Positions 60,676 to 64,000 of a DNA stretch of 64,000 nucleotides are shown here, piece by piece (position 1 is the first letter of the stretch; every line of letters starts with the position of its first letter). The notes beneath the pieces were generated by a model. It had not been told where the DNA came from. It did no database searches and saw only the letters and a program-made list of their open reading frames with translations. The stretch comes from Flammeovirgaceae bacterium (lineage in GTDB: Bacteria > Bacteroidota > Bacteroidia > Cytophagales > Cyclobacteriaceae), in the NCBI GenBank assembly GCA_021298355.1, contig JAJTEH010000006.1, forward strand, positions 62,001 through 126,000, given 5' to 3'. The position numbers and the translations under genes were made by a program.

Positions 60676-61863
60676 ATGAATTTCAGCGAAGCTACATTCT
60701 ATAATAAACTAGCGCAAACTACTCCTTTTCCTTATAAGATTTCGATAGAGCGGGCTGAAGGTGTTTTTCTGTACAGCCCGGAAGGAAAGCGATACTTCGA
60801 TATGATTTCCGGAATCGGAGTTAGCAATGTTGGGCATCGGCATCCTGTTATTATTGGCGCTATTCAACAACAGTTGGATAAACATTTGCATGTGATGGTC
60901 TATGGCGAGTTTATCCAAGATGCATCTAACACGTTAGCCGAGAAACTAACTGCAAAGCTTCCTGCTAGTTTAAATTGTGTATATCTCGTTAACTCCGGCA
61001 CAGAGGCCAATGAAGGTGCATTGAAGTTAGCCAAACGTGTTACAGGCAGAACTGAAATCATCTCCATGCAGAAATCGTATCATGGCAGTACACATGGTTC
61101 ATTAAGTGTTTCGGGTAATGAATATAAGAAACAGGCTTACAGACCTTTATTGCCTGATGTACGGCATATTCGCTTAAACCATTTTGAAGACTTGCAATTT
61201 ATCAGTTCGCGAACTGCGTGTGTTATTGTTGAACCGATACAAGGCGATGCCGGTGTAAGAATTGCCACACAAGAATGGTTACAAGCGTTAAGAAAAAAAT
61301 GCGATGACCATTGTGTGTTGCTGATTTTTGATGAGATACAATGTGGCATGGGACGCACCGGAAAACTTTTTGCCTTTGAGCATTATGGTGTTGTTCCTGA
61401 TATCCTAACTATAGGAAAAGCATTTGGAGGTGGTTTACCCATTGGTGCCTTTGTGGCTGACCAACGATTGATGAAGACGTTAACGTACGATCCTCCGCTT
61501 GGGCATATTACAACTTTTGGTGGCAATCCTGTTTGTGCCGCAGCTGCCGGTGCAGTGTTAGATGTGCTAACGCAACCAGGCTTATTAGAAGCAGTAGAAG
61601 CAAAAGGAAAACTGATGGAATCGCTCTTGCAACATCCGGAGATTATAGAGATCAGAAGAATAGGTTTGATGTTTGCTATTGATTTCGCCAACGCAGAGCG
61701 TGTTAACCGCATCGTAGAAAAAGGAAAAGAAAAAGGTGTAATTTGTTATTGGTTTTTATCGCATCCGCATAGTTTTAGGTTAGCACCTCCGCTTACTATT
61801 ACCGAAGAAGAAATTAAAGAAGCATGTGCTTTGATTGTAGAAGCCATCAATGAAACTGCCTGA
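60676..61863 (+). CDS. Class III PLP aminotransferase (acetylornithine/ornithine type)
   Basis: About 395 residues from the ATG at 60676 (a TTG two codons upstream is in frame). FDMISGIGVSNVGHRHP, NSGTEANEGALKLAKR, FDEIQCGMGRTGKLFAFEHY and TIGKAFGGGLPIGAF with Schiff-base K248 are class III hallmarks. It transfers the omega-amino group of ornithine, acetylornithine, a diamine or a similar compound to an oxoacid. No arginine or polyamine genes are adjacent, so the substrate is open. It is followed immediately by an AI-2E family gene. Confidence 0.88.
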   Translation: MNFSEATFYNKLAQTTPFPYKISIERAEGVFLYSPEGKRYFDMISGIGVSNVGHRHPVIIGAIQQQLDKHLHVMVYGEFIQDASNTLAEKLTAKLPASLNCVYLVNSGTEANEGALKLAKRVTGRTEIISMQKSYHGSTHGSLSVSGNEYKKQAYRPLLPDVRHIRLNHFEDLQFISSRTACVIVEPIQGDAGVRIATQEWLQALRKKCDDHCVLLIFDEIQCGMGRTGKLFAFEHYGVVPDILTIGKAFGGGLPIGAFVADQRLMKTLTYDPPLGHITTFGGNPVCAAAAGAVLDVLTQPGLLEAVEAKGKLMESLLQHPEIIEIRRIGLMFAIDFANAERVNRIVEKGKEKGVICYWFLSHPHSFRLAPPLTITEEEIKEACALIVEAINETA

Positions 61864-61864
61864 T

Positions 61865-62956
61865 ATGGAAAAAATAAACTTTAACCGCCTCGATTATATT
61901 TTCAAAACCTTATTGATACTATGTATTGTTGGTTTTTTAATTATCTGGGCGAAAGACATCATCATCCCATTTGCTTTTGCTGGTTTCTTTGCTGTTATCA
62001 TTTTGCCTATTGTAAAATGGTTAGAAAGCAAAAAGTTTAGCACGATATGGGCAACGATAGTAGTGCTTGTAGTTTTTACAGGATTTTTGATTTTATCGGT
62101 TTGGCTGGTTGTCGAACAATTGATTGCCTTGGTAAATGATTTACCCGGCCTACAAACTAAGTTTGATGCCTTTGTATTACGAAGCAGTGGTTTCTTGCAA
62201 GAGATAGGTTTAAGTGTATCTGACCAGAATAAAATGTTAAAGGAAGCTACTACATCTTTAAGTACGTATGCAGCTAATGTTTTAGTTTCAACTTCAAATG
62301 TAGTTTCATTGGTAATTCAGGTACCGATTTACATTTTCTTATTTCTGATTTACCGCGATAAGTTTAAACTCTTCTTCCAAGCTCTTCTCAATTCTAACCA
62401 AGAAATGGTTTGGAAGAAGGAGGTAGAATCAGTATTAAAAGGCTACGTAAGTGGCCTGGCGATGGTCACCATCATAATTGCTATTTTAAATTCTGTCGGA
62501 CTGGCAATATTAGGCATTGAACACGCTATCTTCTTTGGAGTGATATCAGGCGTGCTTACTGTTATACCTTACGTTGGTATTTTTATCGGGGCGGCCTTTC
62601 CGGTGATTGTTGCCTTAATTACCAAAGACAGCGCCTGGTATGCATTAGGTGTAATCATCATATTTTCGGTAGTTCAATTTCTAGAGGGAAATTTCATTAC
62701 CCCGAAAATTACGGGTTCGAAAGTAAGTATTAATGCCTTAGCAGCAATTCTGGCATTATTAATTGGAAGCAAACTGATGGGCATTGCCGGGATGATATTG
62801 GCAGTTCCTGCTATTGGCGTTATCAAGATTTTAATTCAATATAGTGAACACCTCAAGCCTTGGGCTATTTTATTGGATGATAGCCACGGACAGAGTACAA
62901 CAACTGAAGATGAGCCTAAGCCAGCATCAACTATTAAGACTGAAAAGAAAGATTAA
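61865..62956 (+). CDS. AI-2E/PerM family transporter
   Basis: About 363 residues from ATG 61865, one base after the aminotransferase stop; an in-frame ATG at 61850 overlaps that gene. About eight helices, with the family's C-terminal block VIPYVGIFIGAAFPVIVALI, LEGNFITPKITGSKVSINAL and LMGIAGMILAVPAIGVIKIL. Members are implicated in export or ion exchange; the autoinducer-2 name is historical and says little about substrate. The C-terminal tail is polar (GQSTTTEDEPKPAST). Confidence 0.9.
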   Translation: MEKINFNRLDYIFKTLLILCIVGFLIIWAKDIIIPFAFAGFFAVIILPIVKWLESKKFSTIWATIVVLVVFTGFLILSVWLVVEQLIALVNDLPGLQTKFDAFVLRSSGFLQEIGLSVSDQNKMLKEATTSLSTYAANVLVSTSNVVSLVIQVPIYIFLFLIYRDKFKLFFQALLNSNQEMVWKKEVESVLKGYVSGLAMVTIIIAILNSVGLAILGIEHAIFFGVISGVLTVIPYVGIFIGAAFPVIVALITKDSAWYALGVIIIFSVVQFLEGNFITPKITGSKVSINALAAILALLIGSKLMGIAGMILAVPAIGVIKILIQYSEHLKPWAILLDDSHGQSTTTEDEPKPASTIKTEKKD

Positions 62957-63049
62957 TCTTAACGCCCTACCTGAAAACAAGTATTCTTTCTTCACAAAAG
63001 AAAGAACTTTTAAATTCTTTGTTGTTTCAAAAGATTTCCTTTTACAGAT

Positions 63050-63217
63050 GCTTACTTTCTTTTTACCTATACGAGAATACTACTCACAGTCGCTTATTTT
63101 CTTTTTACAGCCGCGAGAATACTGACTAACGGTGCTTACTTTCTTTTTGCGGATGCGAGAATACTAAATGCGCATGCTTACTTTCTTTAGCACGGTTCAA
63201 AAATACTGGCCAATGCC
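63050..63217. repeat. Four 42-base tandem repeats
   Basis: Exact 42-base periodicity: units begin at 63050, 63092, 63134 and 63176, each with GCTTACTTTCTTT (GCTTATTTTC in the second). The first three have CGAGAATACT at the same place, and the fourth keeps AATACT. The middle and end of each unit vary. Stops interrupt coding in the frames I checked, so it is not a protein repeat. 42 bases is about four helical turns, so a protein binding one unit would bind all on one face. Confidence 0.8.
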
Positions 63218-63240
63218 TTGGTAAGTGCGCACGTACCAAG
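63217..63240. repeat. Imperfect palindrome
   Basis: CTTGGTAAGTGC and GCACGTACCAAG pair at 11 of 12 positions with no loop. It directly abuts the end of the fourth 42-base repeat unit, sharing its last base, and could be an operator or cruciform. Confidence 0.55.
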
Positions 63241-63744
63241 TTTATTTGAAATCTAAATTTTGATTTATTAAGAATAGTATAATGGTTCGTGAGACACGAA
63301 CCATTGCTTAGATTTAATTAATCAACTTTTATACTACTAAAGGGATGAATTTTTCATTGTTATCTTTTTTTATAATTTCTTAGGTACAAATATGAATATA
63401 TTTACAAGTAGCTTACACAATGGTAAGTGCTTATGTTACTTATGAAGTAAAACAAAAAATACACTGCGATGATAAAGAACCGTAATTGCTATTTTTAAAT
63501 TATTAAAGGAAAAAGTAATACATCACTAGAAAAGTGTTTTCATTAAAGTTAGTTTATCATCAAGATTTTAAATGTTGATGTTTTCATTTCAATAGGTTTT
63601 GGTTATAGGTATGATTGTGGATATTCGCATTAGCTAAAAAGAAAATGATTAGTTTAGAGAGTTTAGTAATTGGAATCCTGCTTTTCTCGCCATCATTTTT
63701 AAATATAGTATAGATAACAACTTGCATTTGTTAAAGCACCAGCC
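63241..63744. other. AT-rich intergenic region with a lone REP hairpin
   Basis: Apart from the REP hairpin at 63282-63304 this stretch has no gene or strong structure. It is very AT-rich and probably holds the promoter of the membrane protein gene at 63745, which I cannot place. Confidence 0.35.
63282..63304. repeat. Solitary REP hairpin
   Basis: ATGGTTCGTG, loop AGA, CACGAACCAT: the stem core matches the hairpins around the REP-associated transposase 35 kb away (GGTTCGTG/CACGAACC identical, ends changed as a compensated T-A pair). This indicates dispersal of the REP within the genome. Confidence 0.75.
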
Positions 63745-64000
63745 ATGACTTCTTTTAATTCATCCTTGCGAGTAAATAAACGAATTGTAATTTTCTCACC
63801 AATCCTGATCATCATTGTCAATTTTGCTATTGCATTTGCCGCCAAGTATCTTATTGGCAAATGGGCATTTATTCCCATGATCTTAAGTGGCTGGATTTTG
63901 TGGTTATTTTTTATTCTCAAATTTGGTGGTTGGGAATCAATAAAAGTATGGTTGCAAAAGTCTGAAGGATCGTTTTTTTGGCCTTTACTTAGTGTATTAA
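63745..64000 (+). CDS. Membrane protein, CPBP protease-like, N-terminal part
   Basis: Starts MTSFNSSLRVNKRIVIFSPI and continues through hydrophobic helices (IVNFAIAFAAKYLIGKWAFI, SGWILWLFFILKFGG) to the window edge at about residue 85. The order of helices and the FGGWESIKVWLQKSEGSFFW loop remind me of CPBP-type intramembrane proteases, but the diagnostic EExxxR and histidine motifs lie beyond the window. A 73-residue frame on the opposite strand is rejected in favour of this one. Confidence 0.55.
   Translation, partial: MTSFNSSLRVNKRIVIFSPILIIIVNFAIAFAAKYLIGKWAFIPMILSGWILWLFFILKFGGWESIKVWLQKSEGSFFWPLLSVL

Noticed and set aside
61850..62956. Quorum-sensing role for the AI-2E family gene
   Set aside because: The family name is historical; no luxS or AI-2 processing genes are present, and many members move other substrates.
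62844..63125. 93-residue plus-strand frame overlapping the AI-2E gene end
   Set aside because: Out of frame with the transporter and made of its 3' end plus the 42-base repeats.
63050..63217. 42-base repeat as CRISPR or protein repeat
   Set aside because: No constant repeat with unique spacers; conservation is spread within each unit, and stops interrupt the frames I checked.
63699..63920. 73-residue minus-strand frame
   Set aside because: The plus strand has a better hydrophobic membrane-protein frame starting at 63745 that runs off the window.

Overview
The window reads as one stretch of a Bacteroidota chromosome, probably of the Cytophagales/Chitinophagales type. The signs are a TonB-dependent receptor with a carboxypeptidase-like N-terminal domain, a GH92 mannosidase, a fused E1 alpha/beta 2-oxoacid dehydrogenase, many short Sec- or lipobox-tagged hypothetical proteins, few Shine-Dalgarno sequences, and occasional TAnnTTTG-type -7 boxes. 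I see no rRNA, tRNA, CRISPR or phage genes. Genus-level identity cannot be read from the sequence.

Layout. 0.1-9.9 kb: a tight plus-strand beta-glucan operon with a large GH94/GH149-like phosphorylase, a GH3 lipoprotein, a GH17 lipoprotein, a sugar symporter fused to a GH17 domain, and a soluble GH17. It would trim beta-glucan (probably beta-1,3) in the periplasm, import the oligosaccharides and finish them in the cytoplasm. 10.2-12.3 kb: a lycopene cyclase fused to a Brp/Blh carotene cleavage domain, which could make retinal from lycopene. 12.9-15.9 kb: a TonB receptor divergent from a DtxR/MntR regulator, with a palindromic operator between them. 16.2-22.8 kb: MsrB, two unknown secreted proteins, the GH92 enzyme and a copper ATPase. 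23.1-27.3 kb: a Pol IV plus DnaE-type polymerase pair. 27.3-28.1 kb: a REP-associated transposase with its hairpin repeats.

29.3-37.9 kb is an operon-like run of ten genes: a GyrI-like protein, a voltage-gated cation channel, a DinB/MDMPI-fold protein, S-adenosylmethionine decarboxylase, a DUF4178 zinc-ribbon membrane protein, a small membrane protein, DUF350, a membrane spermidine synthase, a Tat-exported amine-oxidase-like flavoprotein and a histidine-rich membrane protein. It looks like a membrane-centred polyamine system coupled to an ion channel.

38.2-47.7 kb is an accessory region. About nine unrelated genes all lie on the minus strand, several directly followed at the 3' end by a structured element with nested inverted arms like an integron attC site. 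No integrase is visible. Cargo includes a DUF1016 nuclease, a CdiI-like immunity protein, an FAD oxidase, a broken isochorismatase and secreted unknowns. Several dispersed repeat families and a structured RNA-like element lie here.

47.9-64 kb returns to core functions: the E1 fusion, coproporphyrinogen oxidase HemF, an orphan histidine kinase, a surface-glycan set (flippase, DegT aminotransferase, WecF-like and GT4-like transferases, LpxD-like acyltransferase, PIG-L deacetylase), a class III aminotransferase, an AI-2E family permease, a non-coding stretch with a 42-bp tandem repeat, and the start of a CPBP-like membrane protein cut by the window edge.
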